The notes beneath the pieces are model-generated. The model was not told the origin of the DNA and made no database searches. It worked only from the letters and a program-made list of their open reading frames with translations. 31,107 nucleotides of DNA from DASRIA01 sp038203635 (GTDB lineage Bacteria > Actinomycetota > Thermoleophilia > Solirubrobacterales > JBBDJG01), in NCBI GenBank assembly GCA_038203635.1, contig JBBRDT010000038.1, positions 1 through 31,107 on the forward strand, written 5' to 3'. The stretch's first letter is position 1; each line of letters starts with the position of its first letter. Of the stretch, positions 22,591 through 30,279 are shown piece after piece. Position numbers and translations under genes: made by a program.

Positions 22591-22596
22591 TCCGCT

Positions 22597-23618
<1,022 letters not shown>

Positions 23619-23622
<4 letters not shown>

Positions 23623-24359
23623 CGACCGTCGAGCAACCCTGGACCCTTGACCTGGAGGTCTTCGAAGGGCCTTTCGACCTGCTGGTCACGCTGATCCTGA
23701 ACGAGGACGTGGACCTGCTCGAGGTCCATCTCGCGGAGATCGTGCTCGCCTACATCGAGCGCCTCGAGGCGCGCGGCGAGCTGGACCTCGAGGCAGCGAC
23801 CGAGTTCCTGATCCTGATCGCGGCCCTGCTGGAGCTGAAGTCGCGCCTGATGCTGCCGTCCGACGACGAGGAGGGCCTCGGCCTCGAGCCCGCCGAGGCC
23901 GCCGACGAGCTGCTCGCACGGCTGCTCGAGTACAAGAAGTTCAGGGCCGCATCGGAGTGGATGCACGCCCGGTTCGACGCGGAGCGGCCGTACAGCTACC
24001 GCGCGGCGCCCCTGCCGCCGGAGCTGCGCCGGGTCGCGTTCGACGCGGCCGAGCAGGCGTACGAGCCCGCTCGCCTCGCGGACGCCATGCTTGGGCTGCT
24101 GCGCACGCCCCCGGTCGTGGACACGAGCCACATGACCCGCATCACGGTTTCGCTGGAACGGCGCCTCGCCGTGGTCCGGGACCTGCTCGCGAGTCGCGAC
24201 TCCTTCACCTTCGATGACGCGGTGGGGGCGGATTCCGACCGTATGACGCAGGCGGTCACGCTCTTCGCGCTGCTCGAGCTGTACAAGACCGGCGAGCTCG
24301 TCTGGCGCCAGCGCGAGACTTTCGGCCCGATCGAGATCATGGTCCCCGCAGAGTCATGA
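23619..24359 (+). CDS. scpA: Segregation and condensation protein A (kleisin)
   Basis: ScpA is the kleisin that bridges SMC heads in the bacterial condensin complex. Its 246 residues match the family. The N-terminal SMC-neck-binding part is LEVFEGPFDLLVTLILNEDVDLLEV (two blocks), followed by EAATEFLILIAALLELKSRLMLP (two blocks). The C-terminal winged helix, which touches the SMC cap, contains VTLFALLELYKTGELVWRQ. It overlaps trpS by four bases and scpB by four bases. No smc gene is in the window. Confidence 0.95.
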
Positions 24360-24925
24360 ACCCCATCGCACGACAGGTCACCGCCCTGCTCTTCAGCTCC
24401 CCCGAGCCGGTCAGCCGCGCCGACCTGTGCGAGGCGATCGGCTGCGCCGAGCCGCGCCTCGACGATGCCGTCGAGGAGCTGCGCGCGCGGTTCGCGCCGC
24501 AGGAGACGGGCATCGTCCTGCGCGAGGTCGCCGGCGGGCTGACGTTCTCCTCGGACCCCGAGGCCGACGATGCCGTGCGCAGGCTGCTGGCGAAGCCGCG
24601 CACGCCGCCGCTGTCGCAGGCCCAGGCGGAGTGCCTTTCGATCGTGGGGTACCTGCAGCCGGTATCGCGTCCCGAAATCGCGCGCATCCGCGGCGTGAAC
24701 TCGGACTCCCCGGTCACGACGCTGGAGGAGCGCGGCCTGATCGAGGAGAGGGGCCGCACCCAGTTCGGCGCGATCCTCTACCGAACGACGCCGTTGTTCC
24801 AGAAGCTCTTCGGCCTCGAGTCGCTGAAGTCGCTGCCCGACATCAAGAGCTTCGAGCCGAGCGCCGAGGACGAGCAGCAGCTGCGCGACAAGCTGCTCAA
24901 GGCCGGCGAGCAGCGCGTCAGCTAG
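24356..24925 (+). CDS. scpB: Segregation and condensation protein B
   Basis: ScpB dimerises and binds the middle of ScpA in the SMC complex. It has 189 residues and two winged-helix domains. The first begins ITALLFSSPEPVSRADL-like (here QVTALLFSSPEPVSRADL). The second contains QAECLSIVGYLQPVSRPEIARIRGV (two blocks) and VTTLEERGLIEERG, then the TTPLFQKLFGL segment that is a ScpB hallmark. The stop overlaps the 3' end of the convergent hydrolase gene by eight bases. Confidence 0.95.
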   Translation: MNPIARQVTALLFSSPEPVSRADLCEAIGCAEPRLDDAVEELRARFAPQETGIVLREVAGGLTFSSDPEADDAVRRLLAKPRTPPLSQAQAECLSIVGYLQPVSRPEIARIRGVNSDSPVTTLEERGLIEERGRTQFGAILYRTTPLFQKLFGLESLKSLPDIKSFEPSAEDEQQLRDKLLKAGEQRVS

Positions 24926-25700
24926 GCGGGCGCAGGACCCGCTTGGCGATCCGCGCGATCGTCTCGTGGCTGTATTCCATCGAGGGCGCGTTCCTGGTTA
25001 GCACGGCGAGCGCAATCCGGCTGCGGCCGCGCTGAATCAGCGCGACCTGGTGCACGCAGCAGGCCCGCCATCCGCCCTTGAAGAACGTCTTGAGGCCCTT
25101 TGACTTGGCGATGGGCGGTATGCCCCAGCGCTGCGGGCCGATGATCGAGGACAAGAGCTTGCGCGCATAGCGGTGGTGCGCCGGCGGCACGAGCTTGTCG
25201 ATCTGGATGAAGAACCGGACCTGGTCGGCGGCGGTGATCTGCGAGTTGCCCCACACGCTCGACGGCTTGAACTTCCTCATTCCGGCGACGCGAGCGACCG
25301 CGTTCAAGCCCGGGTCACCGATCTTGATGTAGATCGCGCTGGCCGCGTCGTTGTCAGACCTCGTGATCATCGGCTTCAGCAGGGCGCGCTCGGCGTCGGT
25401 GACCCGCCGCCCCTCGGCGCGGCGCAGGATCGCGACCATCATCATCGCCTTCACCACGCTGGCGGAGTTGAAGTGCTCCGTTCGCGACAGCCCACGCAGG
25501 CGGTTGTCCTGGTCGAGCACGGCGAAGGCGACGAACCCCTGCCGCGAGCGGGCGAAGCGCTGGGCTGCCCTGATACCGGCGGTGCTCGTCAGAGCGCGCA
25601 CGGCGGCCTGTGAGCGCTGAGCCGTTCCGCGGCCCGCAACTGCAAGCCCGGGCGCGACCGTGGCGGTGACCAGCACCATGAACACTGCGCTCTTGGCCAT
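24918..25700 (-). CDS. Exported beta-lactamase-fold serine hydrolase (class A-like, atypical)
   Basis: The ATG at 25700 follows GAGGAG and begins a signal peptide (AVFMVLVTATVAPGLAVAG); the 260-residue product is exported. The fold is that of class A beta-lactamases and related peptidases: nucleophile motif S81-V-V-K84, SDN loop S115-D-N117, and K208-G-G in place of K-T-G. The omega loop with the deacylating Glu (usually ExxLN) is not recognisable, so a true beta-lactamase activity is doubtful; a peptidoglycan-related or other hydrolase is as likely. A CC pair (214-215) follows the KGG motif. It sits 39 bases after the cytochrome c gene on the same strand. Confidence 0.8.
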   Translation of the reverse strand: MAKSAVFMVLVTATVAPGLAVAGRGTAQRSQAAVRALTSTAGIRAAQRFARSRQGFVAFAVLDQDNRLRGLSRTEHFNSASVVKAMMMVAILRRAEGRRVTDAERALLKPMITRSDNDAASAIYIKIGDPGLNAVARVAGMRKFKPSSVWGNSQITAADQVRFFIQIDKLVPPAHHRYARKLLSSIIGPQRWGIPPIAKSKGLKTFFKGGWRACCVHQVALIQRGRSRIALAVLTRNAPSMEYSHETIARIAKRVLRPPS

Positions 25701-25732
25701 GGAGCTCCTCACGAGGGAGGCGCTGAGAGAAG

Positions 25733-25751
25733 GCCGGCGCTACTTGCCGGC
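25733..25751 (-). terminator. Short hairpin at the end of the cytochrome c gene
   Basis: GCCGGC (25733-25738) pairs with GCCGGC (25746-25751) across a seven-base loop that includes the cytochrome stop codon. It could attenuate read-through into the hydrolase gene. It is weak and lacks a U-tract. Confidence 0.25.
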
Positions 25752-26267
25752 GACCGTGGACACGTACGTCGCGACCGCTTCGGCCTCTTTGCCGGAGACG
25801 ATGCCGGCGGGCATCGCGCCCGAGCCTGCGCCGCCGTTCTTGATCGCGTTCAGGACGCGCGCCTTGTCGGGCTTGAGCTGATCGAGCACGGGACCGACGT
25901 TGCCGCTGGTGCCTGCGTCGGCCAGCGTGTGGCATGTACCGCAGGACTGGGTGAAGATCTGCTTGCCCTGGGCCAGGGCTGCCGCATTTCCGCCTCCGCC
26001 GCCCCCGGCCTGCTCGCCCTTCGCGGCCTGCTCGCCGCCGCCGCTCGCGCCAGTTGCACCGGCCGTGTCGGTCGGAGTGGAGGCCTCGCCGCCGCCGCCG
26101 CTCGCCTCCGGCGACTTCTTGTCGTCGATCACGATCGCCGGGATGCCGAAGCCGAATACGACCAGCACGCCGAGGAAAGCCAGGATTCCGCCGGGAACCG
26201 CGCGCAGCAGCAGGCCGCCGGCGACCACCGCCAAGCCGATCAGGAGAAGGGCGACCCACACGTCCAA
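25740..26267 (-). CDS. Membrane-anchored mono-heme cytochrome c
   Basis: A TTG at 26267 gives 175 residues; a GTG two codons later is an alternative. Two hydrophobic segments (about 3-20 and 28-47) anchor the protein. A Gly/Ala/Glu-rich flexible linker (about 52-97) leads to a class I cytochrome c domain. That domain has the heme site CGTCH (109-113) and the likely distal ligand Met 152 in GAMPAG. It should face the outside of the membrane and carry electrons to an unknown partner; no oxidase genes are nearby. The N-terminus is not a cleavable signal. CATAAT lies nine bases before the start. Confidence 0.88.
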   Translation of the reverse strand: MDVWVALLLIGLAVVAGGLLLRAVPGGILAFLGVLVVFGFGIPAIVIDDKKSPEASGGGGEASTPTDTAGATGASGGGEQAAKGEQAGGGGGGNAAALAQGKQIFTQSCGTCHTLADAGTSGNVGPVLDQLKPDKARVLNAIKNGGAGSGAMPAGIVSGKEAEAVATYVSTVAGK

Positions 26268-26276
26268 GGCGGCGGC

Positions 26277-26282
26277 ATTATG
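26277..26282 (-). promoter_or_regulatory. -10 element of the cytochrome c gene
   Basis: CATAAT, five of six bases of the consensus TATAAT, lies nine bases before the TTG on the minus strand. It supports TTG 26267 as the start of a nearly leaderless mRNA. Confidence 0.5.
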
Positions 26283-26315
26283 GCACCTGGTGCGGAGGCG
26301 GGGCGCCCGCGGGGG

Positions 26316-26321
26316 TAGCCT
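26316..26321 (+). promoter_or_regulatory. -10-like element of rluB
   Basis: TAGCCT lies ten bases before the rluB ATG. It faces the cytochrome c promoter across a 64-base divergent spacer. Confidence 0.35.
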
Positions 26322-26331
26322 TGCCGGCGAG

Positions 26332-27045
26332 ATGCGCCTCGCGAAGTACCTTGCCCATGCGGGCGTCGCCTCGCGTCGCGCTGCCGAGCGGATGATCGCG
26401 GACGGCCGCGTGCAGGTGGGCGGCGACCGCGTCACCGATCCTGCGCGGGATGTGGGGGATCGCGACGACGTGCGCGTCGATGGTCGTCAACTCGCGCAGG
26501 AGCAGCGGGAGTACTTCCTCCTGCACAAGCCCGTCGGTGTGCTGTCCACCGCCAGCGACCCGCCGGGGCGCCCGACGGTGGTCGAGCTGATCGACAGCGA
26601 CGCCCGCCTGTATCCGGTCGGCCGGCTCGATGCCGACAGCAGCGGGCTGGTGCTGATGACCAACGACGGCGAGCTCGCAAACCGCCTGATGCACCCGCGC
26701 TACGAGGTCCCGCGCACCTACCACGTGCACGTGTCGGGCTCGCCTTCGAAGCGGGCGCTGCAGGCGCTGCGGGAGGGCGTCGAGCTGGAGGACGGTCGCT
26801 CCAGCCCCGCTCGTGTCCGTGTCGTTGCCGGCGGGCGGGAGTCGGACATCGAGGTCACCGTCCACGAGGGGCGAAACAGGATCGTGCGTCGCATGTTCGA
26901 CGCCGTCGGCTACCCGGTGCGGTCGCTCGAGCGCGTCGCGTTCGGCCCGCTGGAGCTGGGCCGCCTGCGCTCCGGGAACTCCCGCCGGCTGCGCCCGCAC
27001 GAGCTCGACGCGGTGCGTCATACCGCCGGTCTCGGAGGAGGCTGA
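26332..27045 (+). CDS. rluB: 23S rRNA pseudouridine synthase (RluB/RsuA family)
   Basis: This enzyme isomerises a uridine in rRNA to pseudouridine, probably in 23S rRNA as for RluB; specificity is inferred from the scpA-scpB neighbourhood. From ATG 26332 there are 237 residues. An S4 RNA-binding domain is at the N-terminus (MRLAKYLAHAGVASRRAAER). The catalytic domain has LHKPVGVLST, the catalytic Asp 100 in VGRLDADSSGLVLMTNDG and KRALQALREGV. It ends with EGRNRIVRRMFDAVGYPV, a signature of this subfamily. Confidence 0.95.
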   Translation: MRLAKYLAHAGVASRRAAERMIADGRVQVGGDRVTDPARDVGDRDDVRVDGRQLAQEQREYFLLHKPVGVLSTASDPPGRPTVVELIDSDARLYPVGRLDADSSGLVLMTNDGELANRLMHPRYEVPRTYHVHVSGSPSKRALQALREGVELEDGRSSPARVRVVAGGRESDIEVTVHEGRNRIVRRMFDAVGYPVRSLERVAFGPLELGRLRSGNSRRLRPHELDAVRHTAGLGGG

Positions 27046-27051
27046 GAGAAT
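27046..27051 (+). promoter_or_regulatory. -10-like element before aroH
   Basis: GAGAAT lies eight bases before the aroH ATG, immediately after the rluB stop. The same hexamer occurs six bases before the phospholipase-like gene at 30280. Its role as a -10 is inference; read-through from rluB is also likely. Confidence 0.3.
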
Positions 27052-27059
27052 CCGCGGTC

Positions 27060-27446
27060 ATGGCCGACGCCGCCGACACCCAGCGTCTCTACGCCCTGCG
27101 CGGGGCGATCTCGATCGAGGACAACACCGAGCGGGCGATCGTCGACGGCACCCGCACGCTGGTTCAGGAGATCATGAGCCGCAACCAGCTCGGCGCGGAG
27201 CAGATGGTGAGCTGCGTCTTCACCGCCACCACGGACCTGAACGCGCAATTCCCCGCAGTCGCTGCGCGCGACCTGGGGCTGAACCGCGTCCCGTTGCTGT
27301 GTACACAGGAGATCGACGTGCCGGGATCGCTGCCGCGCGTGATTCGCATCCTGCTCCACTACTACGCGTCGAACGGTCACGCCCCGCAGCACGTGTACCT
27401 GGGGGAGGCGCGCACCCTGCGCGCGGACCTGGAGTCGGCACAATAA
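27060..27446 (+). CDS. aroH: AroH-type chorismate mutase
   Basis: A monofunctional chorismate mutase of the Bacillus AroH class, which turns chorismate into prephenate for Phe/Tyr synthesis. It has 128 residues. The residues known from Bacillus are present by alignment: Arg 14 (ALRGAIS), Cys 81 and Glu 84 (LLCTQEIDVPG), Arg 96 (RVIRILL) and Tyr 113 (HVYLGEA). It belongs with hisC further on, but the AbiEi/DUF559 gene now separates them. Confidence 0.95.
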   Translation: MADAADTQRLYALRGAISIEDNTERAIVDGTRTLVQEIMSRNQLGAEQMVSCVFTATTDLNAQFPAVAARDLGLNRVPLLCTQEIDVPGSLPRVIRILLHYYASNGHAPQHVYLGEARTLRADLESAQ

Positions 27447-27475
27447 ACCGCGCGTAGTCTCGCCACCGCGCTGAC

Positions 27476-27498
27476 TTTGCTACCCAATGGGTAGCAAA
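27476..27498. promoter_or_regulatory. Perfect 23-bp palindrome covering the start codon of the AbiEi-like gene
   Basis: TTTGCTACCCA (27476-27486) is the exact reverse complement of TGGGTAGCAAA (27488-27498), with one central A at 27487 that is the first base of the ATG. As DNA it is an ideal operator for a dimeric winged-helix repressor. As RNA it would be a hairpin that hides the start codon. A -10-like TAGTCT lies at 27455-27460, so a repressor here would block elongation or initiation. AbiEi antitoxins are known to autoregulate; applying that here is inference. Confidence 0.7.
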
Positions 27499-28361
27499 TC
27501 CAGCACAGTGGCCGAGTTGGCGAGCCGGGCCCACGGAGTGGTGACTCGAGGGCAACTGCTTCGCGCCGGAATCACGGCCAGGGAGGTTCAGCGGCGGCTC
27601 GAGAGCGGTGCGCTGCTGCCAGTCCATCGCGGCGTGTATCGGGTCGGCCATCGCGCGCCGAGCATCGAGGCTCGCTATATGGCTGCCGTACGGGCAGGAG
27701 GTGACCAGGCACTGTTGAGCGGACGCGCGGCCGCTTACCTACTCGGGGTACTGAAGGGAAAGCCGCCGCCGCCCGAGGTGACCGCGACTACCGAGCGGCG
27801 CATCAAAGGCGTCAAGACTCGGCGTTCCCGTGGGGAGGACGCCACGGTATGGCGCGGGATCCCCGTCACGACCGTCGCACGCACACTCGTGGACCTCGCC
27901 CCATATCTGCCCGAGGAGGATCTTGCGCGCGCATGCCACGAGGCGGGCGTGCGCCACCACACCACCCCGGCACAGGTCGAGGCAGTCCTCGCGCGCCGGC
28001 CCAGCACGCCGGGCGCCAGGAAGCTCAGGGCAGTAATGAGGGGTGAGGTAAAGGTGACCCTCAGCCAGCTGGAGCGTCACTTCCTGTACCTGCTCGAAAA
28101 GAACAACCTCCCGCTCCCCAGACCAACCGCCCCGCCGGCACCAAGCGCGTCGACTGCCGCTGGCCCGAGCAGCGGCTGACCGTGGAGCTCGACAGCTATC
28201 GCTTCCACAACTCGCGCTACGCGTAAAACCAGGACCGTCGCCGCGAGCGTGAAGCCCGTGCTCGCGGCGACGAGTTTCGGCGTTACACCTACGGCGACGT
28301 GTTCGAGCATCCCGCCGCGATGCTCGCCGAGCTGCGGGTGCTCTTGCCTGCTGTAGGTTGA
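27487..28361 (+). pseudogene. AbiEi-like winged-helix / DUF559 nuclease-fold gene, broken by frameshift and stop
   Basis: The open frame from ATG 27487 to 28179 encodes 230 residues. It has an AbiEi-type winged helix (VAELASRAHGVVTRGQLLRA, then RLESGALLPVHRGVYRVG) and a middle region with ALLSGRAAAYLLGV. After LEKNNLPLP the frame turns to Pro/Ala noise. One frame over, from 28119, the expected DUF559 (Vsr-like PD-(D/E)XK) domain continues: VDCRWPEQRLTVELDSYRFH, EREARARGDEFRRYTYGDVF and MLAELRVLL, to TGA at 28359-28361. A base seems lost in the C-run at 28115-28119. A second lesion, TAA at 28224-28226, interrupts the recovered frame. No partner AbiEii toxin gene is adjacent. The protein's role is unknown. 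Confidence 0.82.
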
Positions 28362-28386
28362 TTCTGGCGGCGCGAAGCCGTCTCGA

Positions 28387-28392
28387 TATTTT
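28387..28392 (+). promoter_or_regulatory. -10 element giving a leaderless hisC transcript
   Basis: TATTTT is six bases before GTG 28399 and directly abuts GTG 28393. With normal -10 to +1 spacing, transcription begins at about 28399, which selects the second GTG as the start of HisC. Confidence 0.5.
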
Positions 28393-28398
28393 GTGCAC

Positions 28399-29505
28399 GT
28401 GGCTTCTTCAGTTCCTTACATCGAGCGCCTGCTGCGCATCCCGATCTACTCGGCGGGTGCCGACAGCGCCAACGCGGCCGCGCGCGAGACGGCGTCGGTC
28501 GCGATGCTGGCGTCCAACGAGTCGCCGTTCCCGCCGGTACCCGCCGTCGTCGAGGCCGTGCAGCGCACCGCGGCGGAGGTGAATCGATACCCCGACCCGG
28601 GCGCGGGCGCCCTGCGCCGCGGGCTTTCGGACCGGTATGGGTTTCCGATCTCTTCGATCGCGGTCGGCAACGGCTCCTGCGAGATCCTGCTCGCGGCTGC
28701 CGAGGCCCTGCTCGAGCCCTCGAGCGAGATCGTGTACGCGTGGCCTGCCTTCTCCATGTATCCGCACCTCGCCGCCGCCACCGACGCCAAGGAACGCACC
28801 GTGCCGCTGACCGACGACCACGTGCACGACCTCGACGCGATGGCCGCGCAGATCAACGACCTTACCCGGATGGTGCTGATCTGCAACCCGAACAACCCGA
28901 CCAGCACCCACCTTCCAGCCGCGGCGATCGGCGCCTTTCTGGAGCGCGTGCCGTCGCACGTGCTCGTGATCCTCGACGAGGCCTACATCGAGTTCCAGAC
29001 CGTCGAGGACCCCGACACCTCGGTGGATCTCCTGCGTGACTTCAAGAACCTGGTGATCCTGCGCACCTTCTCCAAGGTGTACGGGCTTGCCGGCCTGCGC
29101 GTCGGGTACGCGCTCGGCTCGGAAGAATTCCGCGCTGCCGTCGACCGTGTGCGCCAGCCGTTCTCCGTCAACAAGCTCGCGCAGGCCGCGGCGACCGAGG
29201 CGCTCAAGCACCAGGACAACGTCGCCGAGCGGGCGAGCTGGAACGCCGCCGAGCGCCTGTGGATGGAGGAGGAGCTGCGCGCCCTCGGGCTTGACCTCGC
29301 CGACAGCCAGGCGAACTTCTGCTGGGTCGTGCTCGGCGACCACGAGGAGCGCGACGTGGTCGCAGCCCTCACGCGCGCCGGTGTCGCGGTCCGTCCCGGC
29401 GGCGCTCTCGGCGGCGAGGGTCACCTGCGCGTGACGTACGGCACCCGGGCGGAGAACGAGCGTTTCATCGACGCTCTGCGCGACGCGGTCAGCGCGAGCG
29501 GCTGA
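28399..29505 (+). CDS. hisC: Histidinol-phosphate aminotransferase (HisC-like)
   Basis: A fold-type I PLP aminotransferase of 368 residues from GTG 28399; GTG 28393 adds two residues. Motifs are LASNESPFPP, NRYPDPGAGALRRGL, VGNGSCEILLAAAEA, CNPNNPTSTHLP, ILDEAYIEF and TFSKVYGLAGLRVGYALG. The PLP lysine is Lys 226. The family covers histidinol-phosphate and aromatic (phenylpyruvate-type) aminotransferases. Its position next to aroH makes a role in Phe/Tyr synthesis possible, and the sequence alone does not decide. The stop lies inside the 3' end of the convergent gene (17-base overlap). Confidence 0.92.
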   Translation: MASSVPYIERLLRIPIYSAGADSANAAARETASVAMLASNESPFPPVPAVVEAVQRTAAEVNRYPDPGAGALRRGLSDRYGFPISSIAVGNGSCEILLAAAEALLEPSSEIVYAWPAFSMYPHLAAATDAKERTVPLTDDHVHDLDAMAAQINDLTRMVLICNPNNPTSTHLPAAAIGAFLERVPSHVLVILDEAYIEFQTVEDPDTSVDLLRDFKNLVILRTFSKVYGLAGLRVGYALGSEEFRAAVDRVRQPFSVNKLAQAAATEALKHQDNVAERASWNAAERLWMEEELRALGLDLADSQANFCWVVLGDHEERDVVAALTRAGVAVRPGGALGGEGHLRVTYGTRAENERFIDALRDAVSASG

Positions 29506-30223
29506 CGCTCACCAGACGGGTGGCCTCCTTGCCGCCCTTCACCTCGACGCTCTTGATCTCCCCGAGTCCGGGGGCGTAGTACTTGTGCTCGACCACGCCC
29601 GGCTCGAGGTCCGACGTCTCGCTCGTCTCGAGCGCGTGGCGGACCGTCTTGAACGGCAGGTGCACCGCTCCGTCCGGGCCGAGCACGGTGGCCACGTCCA
29701 GCGCGTGCCCGGGGTAGTACTCCTGGCGGTAGGTCTGGCCCGGCTGCGGGTCCGCGAGCATCAGGATGCCCGGCTTTGCGCCGTGGGCCCCAGCCTTCCA
29801 CGAGCCGCCGCTGCGGACCCAGTGCCCATGCCGGAAGTCCCTGGAGTCCTCGCCGAAGTACCAGACGTTGCCGGCCCGGTCCTGCGCGTACCAGTCGAAG
29901 GTGCGCTCCTCCGGCTTGCCCGCGGTGTACCCGGTGTCGCGCACGACCCGGCAGCGCACGCCCAGGATCTTCTTCGTCCGGTGGGTGACGAGGACGACGC
30001 CGGTCTGGCGCGCCTTGCCGTCCTCGGCGACACCGGCGTAGCGATGCACCGAGCCGGGCTTCAGCGGGAAGTAGAGGTTGTCGATTCGGCGGACGAAGTC
30101 GGCTGGCCGGATCTGCGGGTCGTAGGCGCCGCTCGCCGGGGCGGGGTTCGGCGCCCGCGCGGAACCTGCTGAAGCAGCGACCGCAAACACGAGGACGGCG
30201 CCCATGAGCGTCGGGAGTCGCAT
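29489..30223 (-). CDS. Secreted protein of unknown function
   Basis: I do not recognise a named family. Starting at ATG 30223, chosen because TAGTTT lies seven bases upstream, it has 244 residues with a signal peptide (LMGAVLVFAVAASAGSARA). The mature protein reads NLYFPLKPGSVHRYAG, then VTHRTKKILGVRCRVVRDTG, ERTFDWYAQDRAGNVWYFGE, and late KYYAPGLGEIKSVEVKGG. The alternating pattern suggests an all-beta fold that may recognise a small ligand or lipid. The DWYAQD-x-GNVWYFGED motif is a good search key. It is divergent from the phospholipase-like gene. Confidence 0.75.
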   Translation of the reverse strand: MRLPTLMGAVLVFAVAASAGSARAPNPAPASGAYDPQIRPADFVRRIDNLYFPLKPGSVHRYAGVAEDGKARQTGVVLVTHRTKKILGVRCRVVRDTGYTAGKPEERTFDWYAQDRAGNVWYFGEDSRDFRHGHWVRSGGSWKAGAHGAKPGILMLADPQPGQTYRQEYYPGHALDVATVLGPDGAVHLPFKTVRHALETSETSDLEPGVVEHKYYAPGLGEIKSVEVKGGKEATRLVSVSRSR

Positions 30224-30230
30224 GGTCACG

Positions 30231-30236
30231 AAACTA
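30231..30236 (-). promoter_or_regulatory. -10 element of the secreted unknown protein
   Basis: TAGTTT on the minus strand is seven bases before the ATG at 30223, predicting a leaderless mRNA. It shares a 56-base divergent spacer with the next promoter. Confidence 0.45.
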
Positions 30237-30267
30237 CTCTTCCCCCGGCCGGACAGCGGCAGTCGGG

Positions 30268-30273
30268 GAGAAT
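30268..30273 (+). promoter_or_regulatory. -10-like element of the phospholipase-like gene
   Basis: GAGAAT is six bases before the ATG at 30280. The same hexamer precedes aroH, which suggests a shared promoter variant. Confidence 0.35.
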
Positions 30274-30279
30274 GGCCGC

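Noticed and set aside
25701..25712. GTG at 25712 as the start of the serine hydrolase
   Set aside because: The GAGGAG Shine-Dalgarno lies between this GTG and the ATG at 25700, so it supports the ATG.
27487..28361. Complete type IV AbiE toxin-antitoxin system
   Set aside because: No AbiEii nucleotidyltransferase-like gene follows. The downstream sequence is the broken DUF559 domain and then hisC.
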